A DNA stretch of 64,000 nucleotides, from the NCBI GenBank assembly GCA_039935415.1, contig JBDTKH010000058.1:40119-104118 (forward strand), written 5' to 3'. This DNA is from Palsa-870 sp039935415 (GTDB lineage: Bacteria > Chloroflexota > Dormibacteria > Dormibacterales > Dormibacteraceae). The notes below the pieces were generated by a model that was not told the origin of the DNA, searched no databases, and saw only the letters and a list, made by a program, of their open reading frames with translations. The translations under genes and the position numbers were made by a program. Positions 1 to 8,643 of this stretch are shown piece after piece (position 1 is the stretch's first letter; every line of letters starts with the position of its first letter).

Positions 1-234
1 CAGGAACCAGAGCCGCCACCACAGCGGGCGCTTGCTCCCCTGCACGAGCTCGTGGCCGCAGAACCCGCAGTACCTGTCGAATGGTCCGGCGATGCCACGG
101 CAGTTCCCACACTGGTGCAGCTGTAGGGTGCAGTGGGCGCAGCGCGACTCCTCGGAGCGATTCAAGATCATCGCCGGCTGATCACACCGCGGACAAAGGC
201 TCGGAGCAACAAGAGCCAGGGGCGGCAGCTTCAT
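1..234 (-). CDS. Zinc-ribbon protein, partial (C-terminus beyond left edge)
   Basis: The visible 78 residues start at an ATG whose last bases overlap the RNase J stop codon (ATGA), so translation is probably coupled to RNase J. Four Cys pairs are visible: CPRC, CAHC, CGNC and CGFC, the pattern of a double zinc ribbon. The last visible residues (after CGFCGHEL) are Trp/Leu rich and could begin a membrane segment, but the gene runs off the window. No catalytic motif is visible. Being last in the dapB-RNase J operon hints at RNA or membrane association; this is inference. Function not assigned. Confidence 0.7.
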   Translation of the reverse strand, partial: MKLPPLALVAPSLCPRCDQPAMILNRSEESRCAHCTLQLHQCGNCRGIAGPFDRYCGFCGHELVQGSKRPLWWRLWFL

Positions 235-1886
235 ATTTCAGTTACAACCGGAATCACCATAGGGCGGCGTCGCGTCTGCTTATAGACCGTCCTCTGGACC
301 GCGTCGTGGATCGCCTCCTGAAGCAGATTCAGGTCTGGACGCGTCTCTGCGAACCGTTTGATGCTCTCGATCGCCGCGGTGCGAGCCGCGGCCATGAGCC
401 TTGTCGATAGCTCGGGTTCGATTACGCCCCGAGAAATCAGGTCGGGGCCGGCGATGACCGCGCCCTTGTCCCGGTCCAGAGTGAGAGTGACGACCAGGAT
501 GCCGTCCTCAGCCAGGTGGCGCCGGTCGCGCAGCACAACCTGCTCGACGTCCCCCACGCCGAGGCCGTCGACGTAAACCAGCCCCGTGTCGATCTTCTCG
601 CCGGGGGTCATCGTCTCCGCATCGAGCTCGACCGTCTCGCCATCCTCGACCACCACGATCCGGTCGTCGGGAATGCCCGCCTCGCGCGCGATCTCGGAGT
701 GAAGCAGCAGCTGGCGATACTCGCCGTGGACCGGGATGAAGTTGCGCGGCCGGACGGCGTCGAGCATCTCGCGCAGCTCATCACGCTGCGCGTGGCCGGT
801 GACGTGCACGTTGCCCACCTCCGAGTAAAAGACGCGAGCCCCGTGTCGGTACAGGTTGTTCACGGTCTGGTGGACCATCCGCTCGTTGCCGGGGATCGGG
901 CGCGCCGAGATCACGACCCAGTCGTTCTTGAGCACGTTGACGAGTGGGTGACGCTGGGCGGCAAACCTGGCGAGAGCCGACATGGGCTCGCCCTGGCTGC
1001 CCGCGGTCAGCAGCAGGAGCTTCGAAGGCGGGACGCGGTCGATCTCTTCGAGCGGGACGGTCAGCCCTTCCGGCACCTTGAGGAAGCCGAGCTCGCGCGA
1101 GGTCTTGAAGTTGGTCTGCAGGCTTCGGCCGACCACCGCGACGCGCCGACCGAACTGCGCCGCCAGCCGCACCAGGTGCTGGATGCGATGGATGTTGGAG
1201 GCGAAGTTGGCCACCACGATGCGGCCCGGCGCTTCGGTGAAGATCTGCTCCAGTGGACCATGCAGGTCGCGCTCCGAACCGGAATGGCCGGGTCGCTCGG
1301 AGTTGGTCGAGTCGCTGAGCAAGAGCAGGACCCCCTCATCGCCCAGCTTGCGGAACCTCGTCATGTCGGTCGGCTGTCCATCCGGCGGCGCAGGGTCGAT
1401 CTTGAAGTCGCCTGTGTAGACGACCGTCCCGACGGGAGTCTTGATGGCGAGCGCCACGGCGTCGGGGATCGAGTGGCACACCGCCACGGTCTCGATGCGA
1501 AACGGACCCAGCTCGACCGAGTCGCCGACGCGGACTTCGCGCAGGTCGGACTCTCGCAGGATGCGGTGCTCCCTGAGCTTGGGCCTGACCAGGCCTAGCG
1601 TGAGGCGCGTGCCGTAGACCGGCACGTTGAGCCTCCTCAACGCGTAGGGAAGGCCGCCGATGTGGTCTTCGTGGCCGTGCGTCAGGAAGATGCCGAGCAC
1701 CTCGCGGTCGCGCCGCAGCAGGTAGGAGATGTCGGGCAGCACCAGGTCGATGCCGAGCATGTCCTCCTGCGGGAACATGAGACCGGCGTCGACCGCCAGC
1801 ACCTTGTCCTCCCATTCCAGCGCCCACATGTTGATGCCCACCTCGCCGAGGCCGCCGAGCGGGAGATACCGGAGCTTGGAGGTCAC
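231..1886 (-). CDS. rnj: Ribonuclease J (metallo-beta-lactamase / beta-CASP)
   Basis: 551 residues, the usual length for RNase J, a Zn-dependent endonuclease and 5'-3' exonuclease acting in mRNA decay and RNA maturation. The metallo-beta-lactamase signature HGHEDHIGG is at residues 70-78, followed by TGDFKID near 158, the beta-CASP segment (VVANFASNIHR) and the late motif PVHGEYRQL. The GTG start at 1886 is chosen because it forms a GTGA overlap with the upstream glycosylase stop and gives the family N-terminus KLRYLPLGGLGEVG; the open frame extends further upstream but is Arg/Pro-rich and antisense-like. The dapA-RNase J neighbourhood is recurrent in Gram-positive-type genomes. Confidence 0.93.
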   Translation of the reverse strand: MTSKLRYLPLGGLGEVGINMWALEWEDKVLAVDAGLMFPQEDMLGIDLVLPDISYLLRRDREVLGIFLTHGHEDHIGGLPYALRRLNVPVYGTRLTLGLVRPKLREHRILRESDLREVRVGDSVELGPFRIETVAVCHSIPDAVALAIKTPVGTVVYTGDFKIDPAPPDGQPTDMTRFRKLGDEGVLLLLSDSTNSERPGHSGSERDLHGPLEQIFTEAPGRIVVANFASNIHRIQHLVRLAAQFGRRVAVVGRSLQTNFKTSRELGFLKVPEGLTVPLEEIDRVPPSKLLLLTAGSQGEPMSALARFAAQRHPLVNVLKNDWVVISARPIPGNERMVHQTVNNLYRHGARVFYSEVGNVHVTGHAQRDELREMLDAVRPRNFIPVHGEYRQLLLHSEIAREAGIPDDRIVVVEDGETVELDAETMTPGEKIDTGLVYVDGLGVGDVEQVVLRDRRHLAEDGILVVTLTLDRDKGAVIAGPDLISRGVIEPELSTRLMAAARTAAIESIKRFAETRPDLNLLQEAIHDAVQRTVYKQTRRRPMVIPVVTEI

Positions 1887-2494
1887 AAGAGGCGCAGTTG
1901 CTCGGCTTCCTGCTTTGGCGCCGGAACGGGCTCGGGCGGTGGTGGCGGTGCCAGCACCCGGTCCAAGTACTGCTTCACCCGGTCGATGTCGTGCTCCAGG
2001 TCCGCCACAAGGGCGCCGTTGTGCAGGGCCGCGGCGGGATGGTAGAGGGGCACATAAGCCACGTCTCCACGTTTGACGAGGCTTCCGTGGATGCGCGAGA
2101 TCGAGCCCTGGCCGGGCATGATCCGCTCGAGCGCGTGGCGGCCCAGGATGAGCACGACCTTCGGGTTGACCAGCTCGAGCTGGCGCTTCAAGTAGGGCGA
2201 GCACGCCTCGGCCTCGTTCGGCATCGGGTCGCGGTTCATCGGCGGCCTGCACTTGAGCACGTTGGTGATGTACACGTCGGCGCGGCTCAATGAGATGCGC
2301 GCGAGCAGCGTATCGAGGAGTTTGCCTGCCGCGCCGACGAACGGTTCGCCTTGCCGGTCCTCGTTGAAGCCTGGCGCCTCGCCGACGATCATGATGTCGG
2401 CGGGGCAGGGTCCGATCCCTGGCACCGCCTGTGTTCGGGTGGCATGCAGGCCGCAGTTCTTGCACGAGCGAATGGTGGCGTGGAGCTGCGTCAG
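1883..2494 (-). CDS. Uracil-DNA glycosylase, family 4 (Fe-S)
   Basis: Removes uracil from DNA in base-excision repair. Motifs: GEAPG followed by the conserved GEPFVG, and the late YHPAAALHN. Four Cys at 11, 14, 82 and 98 (counted from the proposed start) match the spacing expected for the family's [4Fe-4S] cluster. The first two (SCKNCGL) lie upstream of the nearest GTG (2425), so that GTG cannot be the true start. The frame is open only up to a stop at 2519-2521 and holds no ATG, GTG or TTG before residue 24; CTG at 2494 (or ATT at 2473) is the best available start. Ends in a Pro-rich tail and overlaps RNase J by GTGA. Confidence 0.85.
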   Translation of the reverse strand: MTQLHATIRSCKNCGLHATRTQAVPGIGPCPADIMIVGEAPGFNEDRQGEPFVGAAGKLLDTLLARISLSRADVYITNVLKCRPPMNRDPMPNEAEACSPYLKRQLELVNPKVVLILGRHALERIMPGQGSISRIHGSLVKRGDVAYVPLYHPAAALHNGALVADLEHDIDRVKQYLDRVLAPPPPPEPVPAPKQEAEQLRLL

Positions 2495-2507
2495 CTCCTC
2501 GAGGGCA

Positions 2508-3416
2508 CTAAGCGACTCTTACCCCCGCTTTGAAGCTGATCAGGTCTCCGGCGTCGTGCACGGTTTTCATCACCGACGTCAGCTGCTCGTCCGTGAGCGG
2601 GACCAGCGGCAGGCGAAACGGGCCTGCCGGGAATCCCATCGCGTTGAGCATCGATTTGATCGGCACCGGGTTGGCGGCCGTCGTCATGAGCGCCTTGATC
2701 ACCGGCAGCAGGCCGAGGTGGATCTTGCGCGCGGAGTCGTTGTCGCCGTCCTCGTATTCCATGATCATCTTCTTCATCGCGCGGCCGGCGATATGCGACA
2801 CGACGCAGATCACGCCGTAACCACCGGTGGCGAGGACGGGCAGCGTCCAGCTGTCGTCGCCGCTCCACACCTTGAAGCGCATCGGCCTGCCTGCGCAGAC
2901 GAAACCGATCTGGTCGAGGTCCCCGCTCGCTTCCTTGACACCCAGAATTCCGGGCAGCTCGGCACAGCGGAGCGTCGTGGCCGCGGTCATGTTGACGGCG
3001 GTTCGACCCTGGATGTTGTACATGATGGTCGGCCCGACCTCTGAGATCGCCTTGAAGTGCTGGAACATGCCTTCCTGCGGCGGCTTGTTGTAGTAGGGCA
3101 CCACGGCCAGCAGGGCGTCGGCACCCGCCTTCATGGCACGCTCCGAAAGCTTCACCGAGTGATGCGTGTCGTTGCTGCCGGTGCCGGCGACGACGTTCCT
3201 GGCGGGGATCGCCTTCTTGATGACCTTGACCAGCTCGATCTTTTCGTCGTCGCTCAGGCTGGGCGCCTCCCCCGTGGTTCCCGAGACGACGACCCCGTCC
3301 GACCCGTCCGCGACGAGCAGCGCGGCCATCTTCTCGGCGGCCGCGTAGTCGACCGACCCGTCGGTCTTGAACGGCGTGATCATCGCGGTCAGAAGACGTC
3401 CGATCTCTGTTGTCAC
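2508..3416 (-). CDS. dapA: 4-hydroxy-tetrahydrodipicolinate synthase
   Basis: Condenses pyruvate with aspartate semialdehyde, the first committed step of lysine/diaminopimelate synthesis. 302 residues; TIM-barrel aldolase with GTTGE at 46-50, YNKP near 109-112, catalytic Tyr133 and Schiff-base Lys161 in VKEASGD. The loop after Tyr133 reads NIQGRT, with Gln where many homologues have Pro; Arg138 is kept. GTG start forms a GTGA overlap with asd. Sits with asd and dapB in one operon, supplying peptidoglycan crosslink and lysine precursors. Confidence 0.95.
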   Translation of the reverse strand: MTTEIGRLLTAMITPFKTDGSVDYAAAEKMAALLVADGSDGVVVSGTTGEAPSLSDDEKIELVKVIKKAIPARNVVAGTGSNDTHHSVKLSERAMKAGADALLAVVPYYNKPPQEGMFQHFKAISEVGPTIMYNIQGRTAVNMTAATTLRCAELPGILGVKEASGDLDQIGFVCAGRPMRFKVWSGDDSWTLPVLATGGYGVICVVSHIAGRAMKKMIMEYEDGDNDSARKIHLGLLPVIKALMTTAANPVPIKSMLNAMGFPAGPFRLPLVPLTDEQLTSVMKTVHDAGDLISFKAGVRVA

Positions 3417-4438
3417 TGCAATACTCCCATCTCTATGGCATGCTCCGCGATCTGCACAGCGTTCAACGCCGCTCCCTTGCGGAGGTTGTCCGAAACGAGC
3501 CAGAGAGCCAGGCCGTTGGCGACCGAGGCGTCGTTGCGAATGCGGCCAACATACACCTCGTCTTTGCCGGCCACGTCGTGCGGCGTCGGATAGAGCTTGG
3601 CGTGAGGGTCGTCTTCGACGATGACTCCGGGAGACGAACCGAACAGGGTCCGCGCCTCATCGGCGGTGAGCTTGTCCGTGGTCTCCAGGAAGACGGATTC
3701 GCCGTGCCCGACCGGCACCGGCACGCGCACGCACGTCGCGGTAATTCGCAGCTCGGGCATGTGCATGATCTTTCGCGTCTCGTTGACGATCTTGACCTCT
3801 TCCTCGTTGTAGCCGTCCTGCTCCGGCCCCCAGCCGCCGGGCACGACGTTGTAGGCGAGCTGGTACGGGTACGCGACTGTCTGGGGCTCTGATCCCGCGG
3901 CGATCGCCCTCGTCTGGTCCTCCAGCTCGTCGACGAGGGCGCGACCCGCGCCGGACGCCGACTGGTAGGTCGACACGAGCACGCGCTCGAGGCCGACCGC
4001 GTTTCTCAACGGGTTGAGGACCACGGTGAGGGGGATGGCGCAGCAGTTGGGATTGGCGATGATGCCCTCGTTGTCGCGGATGTCTTCGCGGTTCACCTCC
4101 GGCACGACGAGAGGAACGTTCTGCTTCATTCGCCACGCGGAGCTGTTGTCGATCACGAGAGCTCCCGCTTCGGCCGCAAGGGGTCCATACATCAGCGCGA
4201 TGTCGCCGCTCGCCGCAAAAAGCGCGACGTCCACGCCTTTGAAGGCCTTCTCGTCGAGAGGCTCGACCTTGATCGAGCTCCCGTTGAACGCGATCGTGAG
4301 GCCCTTCGATCTTTCTGACGCGAGGGCGATGACCCGGTCGCTCGGAAAATGGCGCTGAGCGAGCACGCGAAGCATCTCGTGGCCGACCATGCCGGTCGCG
4401 CCGACGACAGCAACGTTTAGTCGCTTGGAGGTGGGCAC
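3413..4438 (-). CDS. asd: Aspartate-semialdehyde dehydrogenase
   Basis: Reduces aspartyl phosphate to aspartate semialdehyde using NADPH, feeding the adjacent dapA product. 341 residues. The nucleotide-binding GATGMVG is at 13-19, the catalytic Cys132 sits in NPNCC, and SASGAGRALVDEL follows. GTG start at 4438; a TAAACT sequence ends 6 bases before it, so the gene may also have its own leaderless promoter. 3' end overlaps dapA by 4 bases. Confidence 0.95.
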   Translation of the reverse strand: MPTSKRLNVAVVGATGMVGHEMLRVLAQRHFPSDRVIALASERSKGLTIAFNGSSIKVEPLDEKAFKGVDVALFAASGDIALMYGPLAAEAGALVIDNSSAWRMKQNVPLVVPEVNREDIRDNEGIIANPNCCAIPLTVVLNPLRNAVGLERVLVSTYQSASGAGRALVDELEDQTRAIAAGSEPQTVAYPYQLAYNVVPGGWGPEQDGYNEEEVKIVNETRKIMHMPELRITATCVRVPVPVGHGESVFLETTDKLTADEARTLFGSSPGVIVEDDPHAKLYPTPHDVAGKDEVYVGRIRNDASVANGLALWLVSDNLRKGAALNAVQIAEHAIEMGVLQ

Positions 4439-4499
4439 GGCCTCAGTTTAATTCGTACCGGGGAAAAGTGGCGAAGCCGGCGGCGCTGGGAACCGATGC

Positions 4500-5075
4500 C
4501 TAGCCGGCAGCGCGCGCCTGGTTCACCTGGCTCACCGCGGCCGCGAAGGCGGGGTTTACATTTCGCAGCTCGACCAGCTTGTCGTACTGGCCCGGCAGCT
4601 GCTCGTGAACTTTCGCCCGCGGGCCGACAAGCGGCGTGACGACGAGCCTGCCGACCAGGCCCGCCAGCAAGACGAGGAGGCCGAGCCAGAAAAGGATGGC
4701 GCCGATCGTGTCATGCGTTGGGTCGCTGGTTGGAAGGCCGATGATCGCCGCTGCGATCCACATGAGGACCGCAAGGCCCAGGAGCGCCGGCGGCACCCGG
4801 AACGCAAGGTTCACAAGGCGGCGGCTCGCGAGTGTCAGCGGCAGGTACCCGCTCGCCCGCTGCGCGAGGGCTGTCATCACGATCGCGTACGCGATGAATC
4901 CGAGTCCACCCAGGCAGACGAGGATCAACAGGAGATAGGCCCACGGTGGCGGAGTCGCGAAGCGAAACCTGCGCCACGTTTCCGCAGGCCGGCCAGTCAT
5001 CGCGCAGACCGGTGGGAAATCGTTTGCCGCGAGCTGCGCCGCCCAGATCTGCACCCGATCCGGACGGGAGACCAT
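4500..5075 (-). CDS. Membrane protein of unknown function in the dap operon
   Basis: 191 residues, not recognised as a named family. The N-terminal cytoplasmic segment carries FPPVCAMTGRPAE (residues about 20-32), a short Cys/Thr/Gly motif that I associate with small uncharacterised membrane proteins. Then come three hydrophobic segments (about 45-70, 93-112 and 125-150) and a charged C-terminus ending in an Ala-rich helix. The ATG directly abuts the dapB stop codon (TGA then ATG) and the gene lies between dapB and asd, so it is co-transcribed with lysine biosynthesis genes. No catalytic motif; function open. Confidence 0.75.
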   Translation of the reverse strand: MVSRPDRVQIWAAQLAANDFPPVCAMTGRPAETWRRFRFATPPPWAYLLLILVCLGGLGFIAYAIVMTALAQRASGYLPLTLASRRLVNLAFRVPPALLGLAVLMWIAAAIIGLPTSDPTHDTIGAILFWLGLLVLLAGLVGRLVVTPLVGPRAKVHEQLPGQYDKLVELRNVNPAFAAAVSQVNQARAAG

Positions 5076-5828
5076 TCAGAGACCCAGCAGCTCGTCGAGC
5101 GCGCGGTAGAAGCGCGGCTCCGCCGTCACCTTTCGAATCGCGAGCACCACGCCGGGCACGTATGCCTCGCGGCTCGTGGTTCGGTGCGTTATTGACAGGG
5201 TTTGTCCCGGAAGGCCGAAGATGACCTCCTGGTCAGCCACGAATCCCGGAAGGCGGATGCTGTGGACCGCGACGTTGCCCTCCTCCCCACCTCGCGTGCC
5301 GGGCAGTGTCTGTTTCTCAGGCTGCCTGTGGGTGAACGGCGTGTTGCCACGCTTTGCGGCCAGCCTCCGCGCCGTCGACAGCGCCGTGCCGGATGGCGCG
5401 TCGAGCTTCGCGGCGTTGTGCATCTCGATGATCTCGACGGCGTCGAAGTGAGGTGCGGCGATGTCGGCGAGGTGCATCATCAGGACGGCGCCGATCGCGA
5501 AGTTGGGGGCGATGATCCCGCCGAGCCCCTTCGCCCTGCATGCGGTCTCTAGCTTGTCGACGTCGGCTGAAGAGATGCCTGTGGTGCCGACCACGGGCGA
5601 CGCGCCTGCCGCGACCGCCGCCAGCGCGTTGTGCAGCGCCTCCGAAGGGCGAGTGAAGTCGACGAAGGCACGCGGCCTTTTCGCGCGCAGGAACGCCGCG
5701 AGGTCATCACCTTTGCCCACGCCGCCGACGTACTCGATCCCGGGCTCGGTCGCGAGCGCTGAGGCGAGAAGCGAGCCGACCTTGCCGCGGTGACCCGCGA
5801 CACAGACCCTGATGGCGTTAGCCATCAC
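5076..5828 (-). CDS. dapB: 4-hydroxy-tetrahydrodipicolinate reductase
   Basis: NAD(P)H-dependent reduction of the DapA product. 250 residues: glycine-rich GHRGKVG at 12-18, VGTTG at 80-84, active-site EMHNAAKLDAPSGTA at 135-149 with His137 and Lys141. The second His of the usual HH pair is Asn138; the first His and Lys are kept, so activity is expected. Two in-frame starts (GTG 5828, ATG 5825) lie downstream of a strong GGGGAGG; four of its G residues can pair with CCCC six bases upstream. First gene of the dap operon. Confidence 0.93.
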   Translation of the reverse strand: MMANAIRVCVAGHRGKVGSLLASALATEPGIEYVGGVGKGDDLAAFLRAKRPRAFVDFTRPSEALHNALAAVAAGASPVVGTTGISSADVDKLETACRAKGLGGIIAPNFAIGAVLMMHLADIAAPHFDAVEIIEMHNAAKLDAPSGTALSTARRLAAKRGNTPFTHRQPEKQTLPGTRGGEEGNVAVHSIRLPGFVADQEVIFGLPGQTLSITHRTTSREAYVPGVVLAIRKVTAEPRFYRALDELLGL

Positions 5829-5852
5829 GGTCGCCTCCCCACCACTGGGGTC

Positions 5853-5905
5853 CCCGCGACACAGTCGCGGGAGGTCGGCCCGAAGGCGCCGGGTGGGGCC
5901 TTCGG
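5853..5905. repeat. Two perfect inverted repeats between pnp and dapB
   Basis: Arms 5853-5860 / 5864-5871 (8 bp, 3-base loop) and 5880-5887 / 5898-5905 (8 bp, 10-base loop). They lie just downstream of the pnp stop and upstream of dapB. Neither is followed by a T-run on the minus strand, so they are not classical intrinsic terminators; they may stabilise the pnp 3' end or act as a Rho-independent pause. Confidence 0.5.
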
Positions 5906-5918
5906 CTCGCTCATTTAG

Positions 5919-8159
5919 TTAGTTCCGGCGTGGACCGCGTCCGCCGCCGCCGTTGCGCCCACCGCGGTCGCGCCCACCACTGAAGCCGCCCTCACGGGGG
6001 GGCGGTGGCGGCGACGCCAACGCGACGGCCATCGCCTCTTTGTCGATCTTCTCGTCGATGGGCTCACCCTTCGCGGTCAGGTCCTCGATCGCCGCCTGGC
6101 GGCTCAGGTTGAGCCGGCCCTGGCTGTCGATCTCGGTCGCCTTGACGACGATCTCGTCGCCGACGTTGGCGACCTCCTCCACCCTCTCGACCCTGTGGTC
6201 GGTCAGCTTGGAGATGTGCACGAGGCCGTCCTGGTTGGGCAGCACCTCGACGAAGGCTCCGAAGGGCATGATGCGAACGACCTTGCCCCTGTAGATCTTG
6301 CCGACCTCCACCTCGTCGGTGAGGCCCTTGATCCAGTCGATGGCGCGCTTGCCGCCCTCCTGGTCGACAGCGGCGATGAAGACGCGCCCATCGTCCTCGA
6401 CGTCGATCTGGGCGCCGGTCTCCTCGGTGATCTTGCGGATCATCTTGCCTCCCGGGCCGATGATGTCGCGGATCTTGTCGGGGTTGATCATGATCGTGGT
6501 GATGCGCGGCGCGAAGCTGCTCATCTCGGTCCGAGGCTTCGGCAGGACGGCCAGCATCTTGTCCAGCACGAACAGGCGGGCCACCCGAGCCTGCTCCAGC
6601 GCCTGACCGAAGATCTCGTGCGTCAGTCCCTTGATCTTGATGTCCATCTGCAAGGCGGTGATTCCGTCCCGGGTGCCCGCGACCTTGAAGTCCATGTCGC
6701 CCAGCATGTCTTCGACGCCCTGGATGTCGGTCAGCACCGCGGTCTTGCCCTCGCGGGTGACGAGGCCCATAGCGATGCCCGCGACCGGTGACTTGATCGG
6801 CACTCCGGCGTCCATGAGGGCGAGCGTCGAGCCGCACACGGAGGCCATCGACGTCGACCCGTTCGAGCTGAGGATCTCGGAGACAAGCCGCATCGTGTAC
6901 GGCCACTCCTCGACGGGCGGGATCACTGGGAGCAGCGCGCGCTCGGCGAGCGCGCCGTGGCCGATCTCGCGCCTGCCCGGGCCGCGCAGCGGCCGGGCCT
7001 CGCCGACGGAGAAGGGCGGGAAGTTGTAGTGGTGCATGTAGCGCTTGAACGCGTCAGCTGTCAGGCCGTCGAGCTTTTGCTGGTCGGACATCGAGCCCAG
7101 CGTCGCGATGGTCAGGGCCTGCGTCTGGCCGCGGGTGAAGAGACCCGAGCCGTGCGTGCGAGGGAGCACGCCGACCTCGACGGTGATCGGGCGGACGTCC
7201 TTGAGGCCGCGTCCGTCGACGCGAACGCCCTCCTCGACGACTCGCTTGCGAACCCGGTCCTTGACCGCCTTGTCGAAAAGCTTGCCGAGGATGTCCGCGT
7301 AGTCGGGGAACCGCTCGCCAAGCTCGAAGATGGTCTTCTTGCGAAGCTCCTCCACCCCCGACTCGCGGATCGCCTTGTCAGGGCTGTACAGCACCTGGTC
7401 CAGCCGGAGCGCGAGGTACTCCGACATGATCTCGATCATGTGCGGCGGGTAAGTCGGCGGAACCCAGTCGCGCTTCTCCAGGCCGACCTGCTGCTGCAGC
7501 TCGACCTGCGCCGCGCAGATCCGCTTGATCTCCTCGTGCGCCATCTCCAACGCGTCGAGCACAACCTGCTCGGTCACGCCTTTCGCTCCAGCCTCCACCA
7601 TCAGGATGGCGTCGGCCGTGCCGGCGACCACGAGATCGAGCTCGGACTCGGCCATCCGCGACATCGGAGGGTTGACGACCACCTTTCCGTCGAGGTAGCC
7701 CATCTTCACCGCGCCCACCGGGCCACCGAAGGGGATGTCCGAGATCACGAGCGCCGTCGAGGCGCCGTTGATGCTCAGGATCGTCGGGTCGTTCTCCTGG
7801 TCCACCGAAAGCACAGTCGAGACGACCTGCACGTCGAGCCTGAAACCGTCCGGGAAAAGCGGCCGCAGCGGCCGGTCGGTCAGGCGCGAGGCGAGGATCG
7901 CGGTCTCGCTGGGTCGCCCCTCGCGACGCATGAACGCGCCGGGGATCTTGCCCGCCGCGTAGAGCTTCTCCTCGTAGTCGCAGGTCAGCGGGAACCAGTC
8001 GATCCCCTCCCGCGGCTCCTTGGACATGACCGCGGTGCTGAGCACCACGGTGTCTCCCTGGCGCAGGATCACCGCGCCGTTGGCCTGCTCGGCCACCCGG
8101 CCGGTCTCGATTGAAAGCCGCCTTCCGGCGACCTCTACGTTCTTCGTGACGATTGCCAC
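5919..8159 (-). CDS. pnp: Polyribonucleotide nucleotidyltransferase (PNPase)
   Basis: Phosphorolytic 3'-5' exoribonuclease. 746 residues with two RNase PH-like cores separated by an alpha-helical region, then a KH domain (IGPGGKMIRKI) and an S1 domain (GKIYRGKVVRIMPFGAFVEV). The C-terminus is an Arg/Gly/Asn-rich tail (GGRDRGG repeats), typical of disordered RNA-binding extensions. GTG start at 8159 with GGAGGT five bases upstream. Follows rpsO in the widely conserved rpsO-pnp order. Confidence 0.96.
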   Translation of the reverse strand: MAIVTKNVEVAGRRLSIETGRVAEQANGAVILRQGDTVVLSTAVMSKEPREGIDWFPLTCDYEEKLYAAGKIPGAFMRREGRPSETAILASRLTDRPLRPLFPDGFRLDVQVVSTVLSVDQENDPTILSINGASTALVISDIPFGGPVGAVKMGYLDGKVVVNPPMSRMAESELDLVVAGTADAILMVEAGAKGVTEQVVLDALEMAHEEIKRICAAQVELQQQVGLEKRDWVPPTYPPHMIEIMSEYLALRLDQVLYSPDKAIRESGVEELRKKTIFELGERFPDYADILGKLFDKAVKDRVRKRVVEEGVRVDGRGLKDVRPITVEVGVLPRTHGSGLFTRGQTQALTIATLGSMSDQQKLDGLTADAFKRYMHHYNFPPFSVGEARPLRGPGRREIGHGALAERALLPVIPPVEEWPYTMRLVSEILSSNGSTSMASVCGSTLALMDAGVPIKSPVAGIAMGLVTREGKTAVLTDIQGVEDMLGDMDFKVAGTRDGITALQMDIKIKGLTHEIFGQALEQARVARLFVLDKMLAVLPKPRTEMSSFAPRITTIMINPDKIRDIIGPGGKMIRKITEETGAQIDVEDDGRVFIAAVDQEGGKRAIDWIKGLTDEVEVGKIYRGKVVRIMPFGAFVEVLPNQDGLVHISKLTDHRVERVEEVANVGDEIVVKATEIDSQGRLNLSRQAAIEDLTAKGEPIDEKIDKEAMAVALASPPPPPREGGFSGGRDRGGRNGGGGRGPRRN

Positions 8160-8165
8160 GTCATA

Positions 8166-8212
8166 CCTCCACTAATGGGAGGACATCCCCGGCGGCGACC
8201 TGGGGGCCAGGT
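8166..8212 (-). promoter_or_regulatory. pnp leader hairpins, one occluding the ribosome-binding site
   Basis: On the minus strand CCTCC (8178-8182) can pair with the GGAGG (8166-8170) that serves as the pnp Shine-Dalgarno, with a 7-base loop. Just upstream a second hairpin has arms 8198-8203 and 8207-8212 (ACCTGG/CCAGGT, 3-base loop). PNPase autoregulates through its leader in enterobacteria; a similar role here is inference. Confidence 0.45.
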
Positions 8213-8335
8213 TCCTAGCAGCTACCGCTCAGTCAGTTTTGGGGCGCCCTGCGCGCGCCCGACGACTCAGTGAGAGCTTCTAAGAGCTGACCCCGCGCGA
8301 CCAGCGGAGTCCTCCCGTTTCTTAAATTGGGCCGA

Positions 8336-8605
8336 CTATCTCCTGATCCCGAGCTTCGCGACAAGGGCGCGGTAGCGCTCGATGTCGGTGTCCTTCAGGT
8401 AGTTCAACAGACGCCTTTGCTTTCCGACCAGGAGAAGTAGGCCGCGGCGCGAGTGATGGTCCTTGGCGTGCGTCTTCAGGTGCTCGGTGAGCTCCCGGAT
8501 GCGTGCTGTCGAAAGCGCGATCTGGACTTCAGGCGAACCGGTGTCCTTGTCTGCGCGCTTGTACTCCGCGATCAGCTTGCCCTTGACTTCTGTCTCTACT
8601 GCCAA
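8336..8605 (-). CDS. rpsO: 30S ribosomal protein S15
   Basis: 89 residues, the family length. Contains the conserved TGSPEVQIALSTARI, the HHSRRGLL segment and the terminal LGIRR. TTG start at 8605 is chosen because it gives the canonical N-terminus (AVETEVKGKLIAEYKR) and length; the frame stays open about 31 codons upstream, into sequence that overlaps nothing conserved. No Shine-Dalgarno; a TATACT box ends 11 bases before the start. Confidence 0.95.
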   Translation of the reverse strand: MAVETEVKGKLIAEYKRADKDTGSPEVQIALSTARIRELTEHLKTHAKDHHSRRGLLLLVGKQRRLLNYLKDTDIERYRALVAKLGIRR

Positions 8606-8616
8606 ACCGATTCTGA

Positions 8617-8622
8617 AGTATA
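8617..8622 (-). promoter_or_regulatory. rpsO: Putative -10 box (TATACT) of rpsO, near-leaderless
   Basis: TATACT lies 11 bases upstream of the TTG start, with no Shine-Dalgarno between. A CTGACG hexamer 19 bases further upstream is a possible weak -35. The transcript would have a leader of only a few bases. Confidence 0.45.
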
Positions 8623-8643
8623 CGGAGCGGGCGCCCCCGGCCG

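Noticed and set aside
516..1598. Long plus-strand open frame (360 codons) antisense to RNase J
   Set aside because: Low-complexity His/Arg/Asp-rich translation typical of antisense frames in GC-rich DNA; the opposite strand encodes a full RNase J.
1887..2465. N-terminal extension of the RNase J frame
   Set aside because: Lies out of frame over the glycosylase, is Arg/Pro/Ala low-complexity, and the GTG at 1886 gives the family N-terminus with a GTGA overlap.
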